The notes under the pieces were generated by a model, which was not told where the DNA came from, did no database searches, and saw only the letters and a program-made list of their open reading frames with translations. Below, one piece after another: positions 18,795 to 26,493 of a stretch of DNA of 64,000 nt; position 1 is the stretch's first letter; the number at the start of each line of letters is the position of its first letter. Made by a program: the position numbers and the translations under genes. Source of the DNA: Gorillibacterium massiliense (GTDB taxonomy: Bacteria > Bacillota > Bacilli > Paenibacillales > NBRC-103111); NCBI RefSeq assembly GCF_000455485.1, contig NZ_CBQR020000025.1, positions 1-64,000 of the forward strand, in the 5' to 3' direction.

Positions 18795-19271
18795 ATGAGC
18801 GAAGCAAAGAGCGGACAGCATGACCTGAAGCACGAAGGTGATCATAACCACAGTCACAACCAATCAGGAGGCGGCTGTGAAGATATTCCTGTATTCACCA
18901 ATACCGAGATGATCGTTCGCGAAGATATTTTAGCGAAAGCGAAGGAATTGGCCGCGCTGATGAGCACTTCATCGGAGATCGAGTTTTACAAGCGGGCGGA
19001 AAAGCAAATCGAGGGCAACTCCAATGTTCAGACGTTGATTAATGCTATTAAGAAAAAGCAGAAAGAAATCGTCGCCTTTGAAACGTTCAACAACAAGAAG
19101 ATGGTGGAGAAAATTGAAGGCGAGATTCAGGCGCTGCAAGACGAGTTGGATGCCATCCCCATCGTACAGGAATTCCAACAGTCCCAAAGCGACATCAACT
19201 ATTTGCTGCAGCTGGTGATGTCTGTGGTCCGCGATACCGTTTCCGAGAAAATCGAGCTGGAAAAAGACTGA
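18795..19271 (+). CDS. ricA: RicA (YmcA), YlbF/YmcA family protein with a His-rich N-terminus
   Basis: 158 residues. The family core (about residues 40-155; EFYKRAEKQIEGNSNVQTLI, IPIVQEFQQSQSDINYLLQL) is clear. RicA with RicF and RicT binds RNase Y and directs mRNA maturation, and the complex carries Fe-S clusters. Here the C-terminus stops at KIELEKD with no cysteine tail, whereas B. subtilis RicA carries cysteines there as I recall. Instead residues 9-28 hold five histidines and Cys28 (GGGCEDIP). ATG 18795 is six bases after GGGGG; the ATG at 18789 abuts it. Confidence 0.82.
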   Translation: MSEAKSGQHDLKHEGDHNHSHNQSGGGCEDIPVFTNTEMIVREDILAKAKELAALMSTSSEIEFYKRAEKQIEGNSNVQTLINAIKKKQKEIVAFETFNNKKMVEKIEGEIQALQDELDAIPIVQEFQQSQSDINYLLQLVMSVVRDTVSEKIELEKD

Positions 19272-19310
19272 ATGCTCGCAGTCAGTACCAGAATATTCAC
19301 AGAAAAAGAG

Positions 19311-19367
19311 AAGCCGGGATTGTCCTCAAGCTGGTGAAAACAGCGAGGGACATCTTGGCTTTTTTTC
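19311..19367 (+). terminator. Terminator after ricA
   Basis: AAGCCGGGATTGTCCTC pairs imperfectly with GAGGGACATCTTGGCTT, followed by seven T residues. Confidence 0.75.
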
Positions 19368-19436
19368 CTGAAAAGAGGAAATTTGTCGGTCATGCAGAAG
19401 ATAGTGTCTAAAATAATCGTAAAGTGGGGCCTGAAC

Positions 19437-20246
19437 ATGGTTGAATCTCCTGTACAGCTCAGACCATCCATACCTTTCTTTAGACATCGTATTTTTTGGT
19501 TAGCAGTTGGAGGACTCTCCGCTTCGGCGCTGCTGATCGCTATCGCCATTCTGGGATATTTGCACATACGGAATCCGTTGCCGACTCATTATAAATACGA
19601 CACTTCTACCGCAACAAATGGCGTAGAGCTGCACATCATTCAAACCGATCCGGAAAATGTCGTCTTGAAGGCGATCGACGACAATGTAATCCGCACCAAG
19701 CAGTATGGGATAAATGGCGGATTTTTCGATGGGGAACAAATGCTTAGCATCGCTGTGAATGATCATAATCCCGCCCAGGGAGAACCAAATGGCTATGGAT
19801 CCGGATGGTATAACGTGAAATATCCGCGGGGCACTCTTGTTTGGGATCGGTCGGTCGGTCGTTTTTCCATCCAAAGGGTGCTAAGTGCGGACGAGCTTCA
19901 AGTAACCGATACGAACCGTTATTGGGCTCAAGGTGGCATCAGTATGAATTTGCAGGATGATTTGAACTGGCATGCGGCTGCAGAAGAGGAACATATGCCT
20001 GGACTGGATGAAACCCACATGCGCAGCGCCGTCTTATATGATGATGCCAGACAGCTATGGTTGGTGGTATCGCCGACGCTTTGCACAGCGGAGCAATTCC
20101 GCACCGCTCTGAAGGAGAAAGGGGGCTCGTCCCTGCGCGAAGGCATCTTTCTTGACGGAGACGGTTCTTCACAAATGCGTGCGAAAGGCGTCCGTTTAGC
20201 GGGGGACAACCGTGTTGTCCGGCAAATGCTGGCGTTGATCCATTGA
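19437..20246 (+). CDS. Membrane-anchored phosphodiester glycosidase (NAGPA)-like protein
   Basis: About 269 residues with a signal-anchor (residues 20-42, WLAVGGLSASALLIAIAILG). GINGGFFDGEQMLSIAVND and IFLDGDGSSQM are the two hallmark motifs of the phosphodiester glycosidase/DUF2233 family, whose characterised members cleave sugar phosphodiesters at the cell surface. Substrate unknown. The start is uncertain: ATG 19437 has GTGGGG upstream, while ATG 19392 or TTG 19383 would add 15-18 residues close to AGAGGA. It sits between the ricA terminator and the sigma-Y promoter, and does not look like part of either unit. Confidence 0.72.
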   Translation: MVESPVQLRPSIPFFRHRIFWLAVGGLSASALLIAIAILGYLHIRNPLPTHYKYDTSTATNGVELHIIQTDPENVVLKAIDDNVIRTKQYGINGGFFDGEQMLSIAVNDHNPAQGEPNGYGSGWYNVKYPRGTLVWDRSVGRFSIQRVLSADELQVTDTNRYWAQGGISMNLQDDLNWHAAAEEEHMPGLDETHMRSAVLYDDARQLWLVVSPTLCTAEQFRTALKEKGGSSLREGIFLDGDGSSQMRAKGVRLAGDNRVVRQMLALIH

Positions 20247-20266
20247 CGAAAAAAATGAAAGTTCAC

Positions 20267-20292
20267 TGAACGAAACACATCTCCCGGGCGTC
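20267..20292 (+). promoter_or_regulatory. ECF (sigma-Y type) autoregulatory promoter
   Basis: TGAACG, 16 bases, CGTC. This matches the layout recalled for the B. subtilis sigY promoter and lies 36 bases before sigY. Confidence 0.72.
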
Positions 20293-20328
20293 TTATCGCT
20301 AGAGGGAAAAAAACAGGGAGTCGAACAG

Positions 20329-20916
20329 ATGGATGAACAGGACTTGGTCAAGCGGGCTAAAGGCGGAGATACGAAGTCGTTGTCCGAATTGCTCAGCGCG
20401 AACTATTCCTTTCTTTTGAAGTATTTGGCGAAGGTGACGATGAACCCAAACGCTGCGGAAGATCTTGCCCAGGAAACGATGCTGAAGGCCGTCGATAGAA
20501 TCCGCCAATTTGACGGAAGGGCCAAGTTTTCTTCCTGGCTGATCGCTGTCGCGACCCGGGTATATTTGGACGCACAAAGGCGCAAGAAGAGGGAATGGAT
20601 ATGGCTGGAGAAAGAAAAACGCCGCATGTCCGAACCTTCTCCGGAGAGCATGAAGTGGCGGCTGACAGCGGCCGGCGGGGAATGGTCCGATGTACTCGAC
20701 GCCCTCAGCCGAATGCCGGAGGAAACCCGGATGCCCGTCGTTCTGAAACATTATTACGGCTTTACCCAACGGGAGATCGCCGATATGATGGACATTCCCG
20801 AAGGAACTGTGAAATCCCGGATTCATGCCGGTCTTAGCCATTTGCGAAAGGAGCTGACTCTTCATGAGCCGGAAAAAGAACCAGACATCCGTCTCCGCGA
20901 TGCCAAAAGCCGCTGA
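20329..20916 (+). CDS. sigY: ECF RNA polymerase sigma factor SigY
   Basis: 195 residues: region 2 (NAAEDLAQETMLKAVDRIRQ, FDGRAKFSSWLIAVATRVYLDA) and region 4 with the helix-turn-helix GFTQREIADMMDIPEGTVKS. No extra domain. The identity as SigY rests on the downstream genes, which reproduce the B. subtilis sigY-yxlCDEFG order one for one. The reading frame overlaps yxlC by 53 bases. ATG 20329 has ACAGGGAG upstream. Likely autoregulated from the TGAACG/CGTC promoter and held inactive by the YxlC/YxlD membrane proteins. Confidence 0.88.
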   Translation: MDEQDLVKRAKGGDTKSLSELLSANYSFLLKYLAKVTMNPNAAEDLAQETMLKAVDRIRQFDGRAKFSSWLIAVATRVYLDAQRRKKREWIWLEKEKRRMSEPSPESMKWRLTAAGGEWSDVLDALSRMPEETRMPVVLKHYYGFTQREIADMMDIPEGTVKSRIHAGLSHLRKELTLHEPEKEPDIRLRDAKSR

Positions 20917-21271
20917 AGTCGGCTCCCGGCGTGAAGAGATGCTGACGAAAGACGACATTTTGGAAAAGCGCTTGATAGACGGGCTGCAAAAGTTTGACGA
21001 TATGTACATGGCCTCCGAACCGGACGTCATGAGCCTGCAGCAAGCACTGGAAGAGCACAAGCAGGTGGAACGCCGCAAGTTGAAGCGAGAGCTTGTTCTT
21101 TTTCTCGCCATGGGTATGGTGATTATCGCCGCGAGCATCGCATTGTATATGAATCTGCCCGCATCCCTTCTCGCCGTACAGGGGACGGTCCTCCTTGTGC
21201 CGTTGCTTGCATTGCTGGGGGCCCTTACCCGCAAGACAGATCGGCGGGGAAAGCGGGTGGATCGCAGGTGA
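20864..21271 (+). CDS. yxlC: YxlC-like membrane protein, negative regulator of sigma-Y
   Basis: 135 residues: a soluble charged N-terminal half and two adjacent C-terminal membrane segments (about 75-93 and 98-120). In B. subtilis YxlC takes part in restraining SigY with YxlD. ATG 20864 lies well inside sigY, so translation is coupled; its stop overlaps the yxlD start. Assignment is by topology and position because the sequence is weakly conserved. Confidence 0.75.
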   Translation: MSRKKNQTSVSAMPKAAEVGSRREEMLTKDDILEKRLIDGLQKFDDMYMASEPDVMSLQQALEEHKQVERRKLKRELVLFLAMGMVIIAASIALYMNLPASLLAVQGTVLLVPLLALLGALTRKTDRRGKRVDRR

Positions 21272-21501
21272 CGGAACAGACGAACGCCCTTCCCCTCTGG
21301 GCGATCATTCTGGTAGGCGTTCTGCTTCTCGGTCAGGGAACGTGGTTGTTTCTCGATGCCCGCGGGAGAAGCCGTTATCCGTGGTTATGGGGCATTTGGG
21401 GATTGATTCAATGCCCGACTCCCTTCGTCGTTTATCTATTTGTCGTACGAAAGGCGGGAGCTAGGCTACTATCCAAGTTAAGGGGGAATGAAAATGAATA
21501 A
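21268..21501 (+). CDS. yxlD: YxlD-like small membrane protein (anti-sigma-Y component)
   Basis: 77 residues, two hydrophobic helices (ALPLWAIILVGVLLLGQGTW; GLIQCPTPFVVYLFVV) joined by a short basic loop. Same position and size as YxlD, which is required for SigY inhibition in B. subtilis. GTG 21268 overlaps the yxlC stop. Confidence 0.75.
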   Translation: MTEQTNALPLWAIILVGVLLLGQGTWLFLDARGRSRYPWLWGIWGLIQCPTPFVVYLFVVRKAGARLLSKLRGNENE

Positions 21502-21712
21502 ATCGTCCGATCTACAAACCTTTCTAAGCGACCATTGGCAGCTTTTTCTGCCTTTGTTCATCTTGCAAATGGTTCTGATGATCGTCGCGCTAGTCGATTG
21601 CATCCGCAGTGAACGGACAAGAGGGCCGAAATGGGCCTGGGCTTTGGTTATTTTGGCGATTAATATTTTTGGGCCGGTAGCCTATTTTGTCGCCGGCAGA
21701 AGAAGGGACTAA
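21494..21712 (+). CDS. yxlE: YxlE-like PLDc_N-domain small membrane protein
   Basis: 72 residues with the PLDc_N two-helix pattern: a first helix (LFLPLFILQMVLMIVALVDC), then the RTRGPKWAWALVILAINIFGP-type stretch and YFVAGRRRD at the end. ATG 21494 is seven bases after AGGGGG; ATG 21488 is too close to it. The last base of its TAA is the first base of the yxlF ATG. Confidence 0.78.
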   Translation: MNKSSDLQTFLSDHWQLFLPLFILQMVLMIVALVDCIRSERTRGPKWAWALVILAINIFGPVAYFVAGRRRD

Positions 21713-22620
21713 TGGAGCCGATCATTCGTGTAGACAATTTAGGAAAACATTTCGGCAATACCGTTGCCGTGGACCGCATATCCTTTTCCCTTGCGCCGGG
21801 GAAATGCACAGCTTTGCTCGGTCCGAACGGTGCAGGCAAAACGACGACGCTCAACATGCTGACCGGCTTGTTGACGCCTACCAAGGGAGACATTGTCTTC
21901 GCCGGACTCGAAGGGAAGGACCGCAGGGAGCAAATCGGCTATCTCCCACAAACTCCCGTTTTCTTCAATTGGATGACCGGGAAGGAGTATCTTCATTTCA
22001 CCGCCAAGCTATATGGCATGAAGCCCGCCAGTTTCCGTAAACGCACAGATGAGCTACTGGAGCTGATGGGTCTGAAGGATGCCCGCAATCGCCGAATTGG
22101 CGGTTATTCCGGGGGCATGAAGCAGCGCCTTGGTTTCGCTCAAGCGCTGATCCATAGTCCGAAGCTGCTGATATTGGATGAGCCGGTTTCAGCGCTTGAT
22201 CCTGTAGGCAGACGGGAAGTGCTGGAGCTGATGAACCGGATTAAAGGAGAGACGACGCTGCTGTTTTCCACTCACGTTCTTCACGATGCGGAACAGCTGA
22301 GCGACGATATCCTCATTATGAAAAACGGCAGCCTCGTTCTGGCCGGATCTCTCGACGAAATACGCCGGGAGCACCGCAGCCCTATACTCATTGTGGACGC
22401 AGACGATGCGACTTCGAATTGGGTGGAGAGCATCCGCCAGTTGCCTTTTATCAAACATGTGGAATATTCAGGCAGCGCCGCCGTCATCAGCGTAACCGAT
22501 CCGGTGGAGGCGCGGCGGGTGTTGCTGGCGGATTTGACGGCAAAAGACGTGCCTGTCATCCGCTTTGAAGCTGCTTATACGACGCTGGAAGATGTATTCC
22601 TGAAGGCGGTGACCCAATGA
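21712..22620 (+). CDS. yxlF: ABC transporter ATP-binding protein YxlF
   Basis: 302 residues with Walker A GPNGAGKTT, signature YSGGMKQRLG, Walker B LLILDEPVSALDP and the H-loop STHVLHD. It is a DrrA/CcmA-type exporter ATPase with a C-terminal accessory region. It partners the permease encoded directly downstream; the transported substrate is unknown. Start and stop overlap both neighbours. Confidence 0.9.
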   Translation: MEPIIRVDNLGKHFGNTVAVDRISFSLAPGKCTALLGPNGAGKTTTLNMLTGLLTPTKGDIVFAGLEGKDRREQIGYLPQTPVFFNWMTGKEYLHFTAKLYGMKPASFRKRTDELLELMGLKDARNRRIGGYSGGMKQRLGFAQALIHSPKLLILDEPVSALDPVGRREVLELMNRIKGETTLLFSTHVLHDAEQLSDDILIMKNGSLVLAGSLDEIRREHRSPILIVDADDATSNWVESIRQLPFIKHVEYSGSAAVISVTDPVEARRVLLADLTAKDVPVIRFEAAYTTLEDVFLKAVTQ

Positions 22621-23393
22621 AAACATGGCTGGTTCTATTTGGTAAAGAACTTATGGAAATGCGTCGCAATTTCAAAATGCTGTGGGTGCCCATCGTATTT
22701 CTCTTGCTGGGGATCATGCAGCCCGTAACCACGTATTTCCTTCCGGAGATTATCAAGGCTTCGGGAGATATGCCCGAGAGCTTTACGTTTCCCACTCCTA
22801 CAGCGGCGGACGTGATGGTAAAGACGCTAGGGAATTTCGGACAAGTCGGATTGCTCATTTTAGCTTTGGCGGTCATGAGTGCGTTGTCCGGAGAAAGAGC
22901 TTCCGGCATGGCGGCTAATTTGCTGGTTAAGCCGATCTCCCGCACATCGTACATTCTGTCCAAATGGGCTGCGGCTGTGGTGTTGGCCTGGTCTTCGTTT
23001 TTGCTGGGAATGATTGGCGCCTGGTATTACACCGTTCAGCTGGTATCGACTATCAGCTTTGCCAACGTCATCCTCGGATCTCTTATATACGGTTTATGGA
23101 TCACCGTTGTCGTAACGGCTACACTGTTGATGAGCGGGATATTACGCTCCGGGGCGGCTGCGGCTGGGGTTTCCCTGTTATTTGCCATCGTGTTGTCCGT
23201 CGTGTCCAGCTCGCTACCGCGTTTCATGAAATGGAGTCCTTCTCAATTGACCTCCCATGCCTATTCGTTTATTAATGAGGGTCATGTGGGAGCTCATGTA
23301 ACATTGCCTTTAGTGACGGCAATCCTCTTCATTGTGGTCCTTCTTGCTGGAACCGTTGCGGTTTTACGTCGTAAGGAGCCGGTTGCCAGCTGA
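22617..23393 (+). CDS. yxlG: ABC transporter permease YxlG
   Basis: 258 residues, six predicted membrane helices and the ABC-2 permease pattern LSGERASGMAANLLVKPISR after helix 2. It forms the exporter with YxlF. ATG 22617 overlaps the yxlF stop (ATGA). It is the last gene of the sigma-Y operon; no terminator hairpin is evident before the next gene. Confidence 0.88.
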   Translation: MKTWLVLFGKELMEMRRNFKMLWVPIVFLLLGIMQPVTTYFLPEIIKASGDMPESFTFPTPTAADVMVKTLGNFGQVGLLILALAVMSALSGERASGMAANLLVKPISRTSYILSKWAAAVVLAWSSFLLGMIGAWYYTVQLVSTISFANVILGSLIYGLWITVVVTATLLMSGILRSGAAAAGVSLLFAIVLSVVSSSLPRFMKWSPSQLTSHAYSFINEGHVGAHVTLPLVTAILFIVVLLAGTVAVLRRKEPVAS

Positions 23394-23467
23394 TCTATCC
23401 TGGCTTTTTAATAGTTGGCTCCTTTGTCCTCATTCGTGTACAATAGGGGAATGAGGAGTGAGAATGA

Positions 23468-24127
23468 ATGACGACTAATCAAAACGACGGACAAAATGAA
23501 CAAAATACACAAAACGAAAACGAACAACATGACCAAAATACAATTTCCAAAGAAGAAGTAGAAGCGATAAACACCTGGTTTCAATCGATCCGCGATCTTC
23601 TACAAAACCAGTTTCCCGAGTGCAAAGTGGAAGGGCAGGTCGCTCGGCATGCTGCGTATGGACCGCTATTAGCCTATTCCTTGGCGAAGGACGGAAAATC
23701 TTACGCAACCGGATTCTTTTTGAATGAATTGATCCACCAGTTCCGCAATAATAGCAATCCGGTACTTTGGGTTTCTTCTTTCTTTGTTGATATGCTGCGG
23801 GAAGAAACACCAAGACCGCTGCCTGCTCCGCCGCAAACGGAAGAAGAGTTCAAACACCTTGTAGATAATGTGATTGTTCCTCATTGTGCCACCAGCGTCC
23901 GCGAAGAGTTTGCACCGGAAGAGGTGCATGTAGACCTGGATTTGCATCCCGAGCATGGTCCCGTGCTTGAAGCAGGATTCCCTACCATTACCGCAGGCAA
24001 CAACGTGGTGGCGATGCCTCTGCACTTGTTGATCGCTTTTTATCTGATGAACCGCGACCCGTCTGACGGATTGATACAAGGGCTGTACAAAATTAAAGAA
24101 GCTAGCACCGTGAAAGCTGAAGGATAA
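23468..24127 (+). CDS. Uncharacterised protein with Asn/Gln-rich N-terminus
   Basis: 219 residues, not recognised. The first 25 residues consist almost wholly of N, Q, E, D, T and H (MTTNQNDGQNEQNTQNENEQ). The rest is a soluble globular domain with LAYSLAKDGKSYATGFFLNE, a proline-rich hinge (PRPLPAPP) and a hydrophobic C-terminal helix (LHLLIAFYLMN). No cysteine clusters or catalytic motif apparent. ATG 23468 has GAGGAGTGAG upstream. It is followed by a bidirectional terminator. Confidence 0.7.
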   Translation: MTTNQNDGQNEQNTQNENEQHDQNTISKEEVEAINTWFQSIRDLLQNQFPECKVEGQVARHAAYGPLLAYSLAKDGKSYATGFFLNELIHQFRNNSNPVLWVSSFFVDMLREETPRPLPAPPQTEEEFKHLVDNVIVPHCATSVREEFAPEEVHVDLDLHPEHGPVLEAGFPTITAGNNVVAMPLHLLIAFYLMNRDPSDGLIQGLYKIKEASTVKAEG

Positions 24128-24170
24128 GCGGTCGTAGCTTTTAAGCACATGAAATTCATACTCTCCATTA

Positions 24171-24210
24171 AAAATAGCCGGCGGCGCATCTGCGCTTCCG
24201 GCTTTTTGTT
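24171..24210. terminator. Bidirectional terminator between convergent genes
   Basis: AGCCGGCGGCGC pairs with GCGCTTCCGGCT, with TTTTTG on the plus side and AAAAAT on the other, so it can serve both strands. Confidence 0.82.
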
Positions 24211-24218
24211 TGGTCAAT

Positions 24219-25148
24219 TTAGGCGATTTGTTCCTGTGCCGCTTCTGGTTCACGAAGGTTGATTTTTTCCCGTTCTCCGCCCTTCATGAACAGCCAAACG
24301 CCAAGGAGCAGAAGCAGGGCTGCTACCCCGGTAATGATGGGAACCGATTCTTTCAGCATGAAATAGGCAAGGATCGTCGAGCCGACAGGCTCGCCTAGTA
24401 TGCTCATGGAAACCGAAGAGGCTTTCATGTACTTAAGCAGCCAATTGAAGAGATAATGGCCGATGAGGGTAGGGATAATAGCAAGGAGTGCAAAAATCCC
24501 CCACTCCCGGGCAGAATAGCCACCAAAGGAGTAGCCAAGAATGAGATTATAAAGAGCCAACACATTTGCCGCCATAAAAAAGGAAAAGAAGCTGTAAACG
24601 TAAGCGGACATGGTTGCGCGCAGCTTTTGTCCCAAGAGCATGTGAACCGCTACTGCAGCCGTGCCAAGCAAAGAGAGAACATCCCCCTGTAAATAGCGGG
24701 CGGACAAACCGAAATCGCCCCAGCCGATAAGCGCGGTTCCGATTACCGCTACGATCATGCCTACAACAACCAGGGGATGATTGCGCTGCCGGAAGGCGAG
24801 AATGGAGCCCAGCAGCACCAGGACAGGCTCCAGAGAAAGAATGGCTGTTGAACTCGCTACGGACGTATAGCGTAGAGAACTCATCCAGAAGAGGAAATGG
24901 ACGCCCAGAGCTGCACCTGTTACCAGCAGCAAGAGCCAGTTGCGAAGAGGAATGGCTTTGATCTCCGGCCAAAATTTGATCAGAAAAGGCAGCATGATCA
25001 AATTGGTCAGATACAGGCGGTACATGGCAATGACGGATATGGGAGCAGCCGACCAGCGGATGAAGATGGAGGAAAAGGAAATGGCGATAATCCCCACTAG
25101 CAACAGCAGACTTAAGGTTATAGTGGACGGTTTCGTGCGAACAGACAT
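24219..25148 (-). CDS. EamA/DMT superfamily transporter
   Basis: 309 residues with ten hydrophobic helices in two EamA repeats (SIFIRWSAAPISVIAMYRLY in the first; IPTLIGHYLFNWLLKYMKAS and ILGEPVGSTILAYFMLKE in the second). The family exports metabolites or amino acids; substrate unknown. The start has CGGAG upstream on the minus strand and its own promoter at 25185-25212. Confidence 0.88.
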   Translation of the reverse strand: MSVRTKPSTITLSLLLLVGIIAISFSSIFIRWSAAPISVIAMYRLYLTNLIMLPFLIKFWPEIKAIPLRNWLLLLVTGAALGVHFLFWMSSLRYTSVASSTAILSLEPVLVLLGSILAFRQRNHPLVVVGMIVAVIGTALIGWGDFGLSARYLQGDVLSLLGTAAVAVHMLLGQKLRATMSAYVYSFFSFFMAANVLALYNLILGYSFGGYSAREWGIFALLAIIPTLIGHYLFNWLLKYMKASSVSMSILGEPVGSTILAYFMLKESVPIITGVAALLLLLGVWLFMKGGEREKINLREPEAAQEQIA

Positions 25149-25184
25149 GATCGATCAACTCCGAGATGGTATGAAAACTTAATT

Positions 25185-25212
25185 ATTATACATGAGCTAA
25201 GGGAATTGTCCA
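25185..25212 (-). promoter_or_regulatory. Promoter of the EamA transporter gene
   Basis: On the minus strand: TGGACA, 16 bases, TATAAT, about 37 bases before the start codon. Confidence 0.7.
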
Positions 25213-25465
25213 GAGGGCTGTGGAAATAACAGTCCTTTGTATTTCCCAGGCAAGCGCAAAAATCGGCTGTAACTTCACAAAATCGACAACGTTTGAACTG
25301 CAACCAACTATGTTTTTGCCTGTCAATTGGAAATTAACCAGAAAATCATCGTAATCGATTGTTTTCCGGCATTTTCGGAGATTTTTTAAAATGAAATTAA
25401 GGGTTTTAATGGTTTGCTAAACATGGTATGCTTTTAATATAGACCATGAAAGAAGGAGTGAGTCG
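25213..25465 (+). other. Intergenic region upstream of the YitT-like gene
   Basis: AT-rich and without a coding frame. A plus-strand promoter is possible at TTGCTA (25414) with TATAGA 18 bases on, but it is weak. A half Zur-like TCGTAAT lies near 25348 with no matching second half. Confidence 0.35.
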
Positions 25466-26347
25466 ATGGAAGACGTAACGACAATCCGACAACACCGCAA
25501 ACTGTCCCGATGGGAGCTGTTCATCCGTATTCTCAGCCTTACTTTCGGGGCAGCCCTCGTTTCAGTAGCACTCGAGATTTTCCTGGTTCCCAATAACATC
25601 ATCGATGGCGGCATCACAGGGATTTCCATTATTCTCTCTCATGAAACCGCCTGGCCGTTGGGCATTTTTCTATCCTTATTGAACCTGCCGTTTCTTTTCC
25701 TTGGTTATAAGCAAATCGGCAAAACCTTCGCGATTTCTACGCTTTTCGCCGTATTGCTGATGTCCATCGGCACAACGCTCCTCATTCCGGTTCAACCTCT
25801 TACTCTCGACCCTTTGCTCTCCGCTGTTTTCGGCGGCATCATTCTTGGTGCCGGGGTCGGCCTCGTCATCCGCTCAGGCGGCTCTTTGGACGGTACCGAA
25901 ATCGTAGCTATCCTCATCAGCAAAAAAACGCCTTTTTCCGTAGGCGAAATCGTCATGTTCATCAATATTTTCATTTTAGGCAGCGCCAGCTTCGTATTCG
26001 GCTTTGACCACGCTATGTACTCCTTGATTGCCTACTATATCGCCATTAAGGTGATCGATATTACCATTGAAGGGCTGGATCAGTCGAAATCGGTGTGGAT
26101 CATCAGCGAGAAGAACGAGGAAATCGGCAAGGCGCTGACACAACGGCTGGGCCGCGGCGCAACCTTTCTCAAAGGGGAAGGGGCTTATACCGGCAACGGG
26201 AAAAAAGTCATCTTCACCGTCATCAACCGGCTGGAGGAAGCTAAGCTTAAATCCATCGTAGACGACTGGGATCCCAACGCGTTTTTAGCAATCGGAAATA
26301 TCCACGATGTAAAAGGCGGCCGCTTCAAGAAGAAAGATATCCACTAA
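25466..26347 (+). CDS. YitT family membrane protein (DUF161 plus DUF2179)
   Basis: 293 residues: five to six membrane helices in the first 190 residues (FLVPNNIIDGGITGISIIL and GGIILGAGVGLVIRSGGSLD are the family hallmarks) and a soluble C-terminal DUF2179 domain (LTQRLGRGATFLKGEGAYTG). Function not established. ATG 25466 follows GAAGGAGTG. A long shared terminator follows. Confidence 0.88.
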   Translation: MEDVTTIRQHRKLSRWELFIRILSLTFGAALVSVALEIFLVPNNIIDGGITGISIILSHETAWPLGIFLSLLNLPFLFLGYKQIGKTFAISTLFAVLLMSIGTTLLIPVQPLTLDPLLSAVFGGIILGAGVGLVIRSGGSLDGTEIVAILISKKTPFSVGEIVMFINIFILGSASFVFGFDHAMYSLIAYYIAIKVIDITIEGLDQSKSVWIISEKNEEIGKALTQRLGRGATFLKGEGAYTGNGKKVIFTVINRLEEAKLKSIVDDWDPNAFLAIGNIHDVKGGRFKKKDIH

Positions 26348-26365
26348 ATCGAATCGTTGGCATAT

Positions 26366-26437
26366 AAAAAATCCGGACAGCATCGACTCCCCGTTTCAGG
26401 CCTCGCGCCCAATGGAGTCGGATGTGTCCGGATTTTT
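26366..26437. terminator. Long bidirectional terminator
   Basis: AAAAATCCGGACA-GC-ATCGACTCC pairs with GGAGTCGGATGTGTCCGGATTTTT, about 22 pairs, with A and T tracts at the two ends. It separates convergent genes. Confidence 0.88.
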
Positions 26438-26493
26438 CTCTTCATAAGAAAGAATATATAGGTTTGGCACTATAATTTATCCTTGATGGTTGG

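Noticed and set aside
25340-25370. Possible Zur box (TCGTAAT) upstream of the YitT-like gene
   Set aside because: Only one half-site is present; the second half does not follow at the required spacing.
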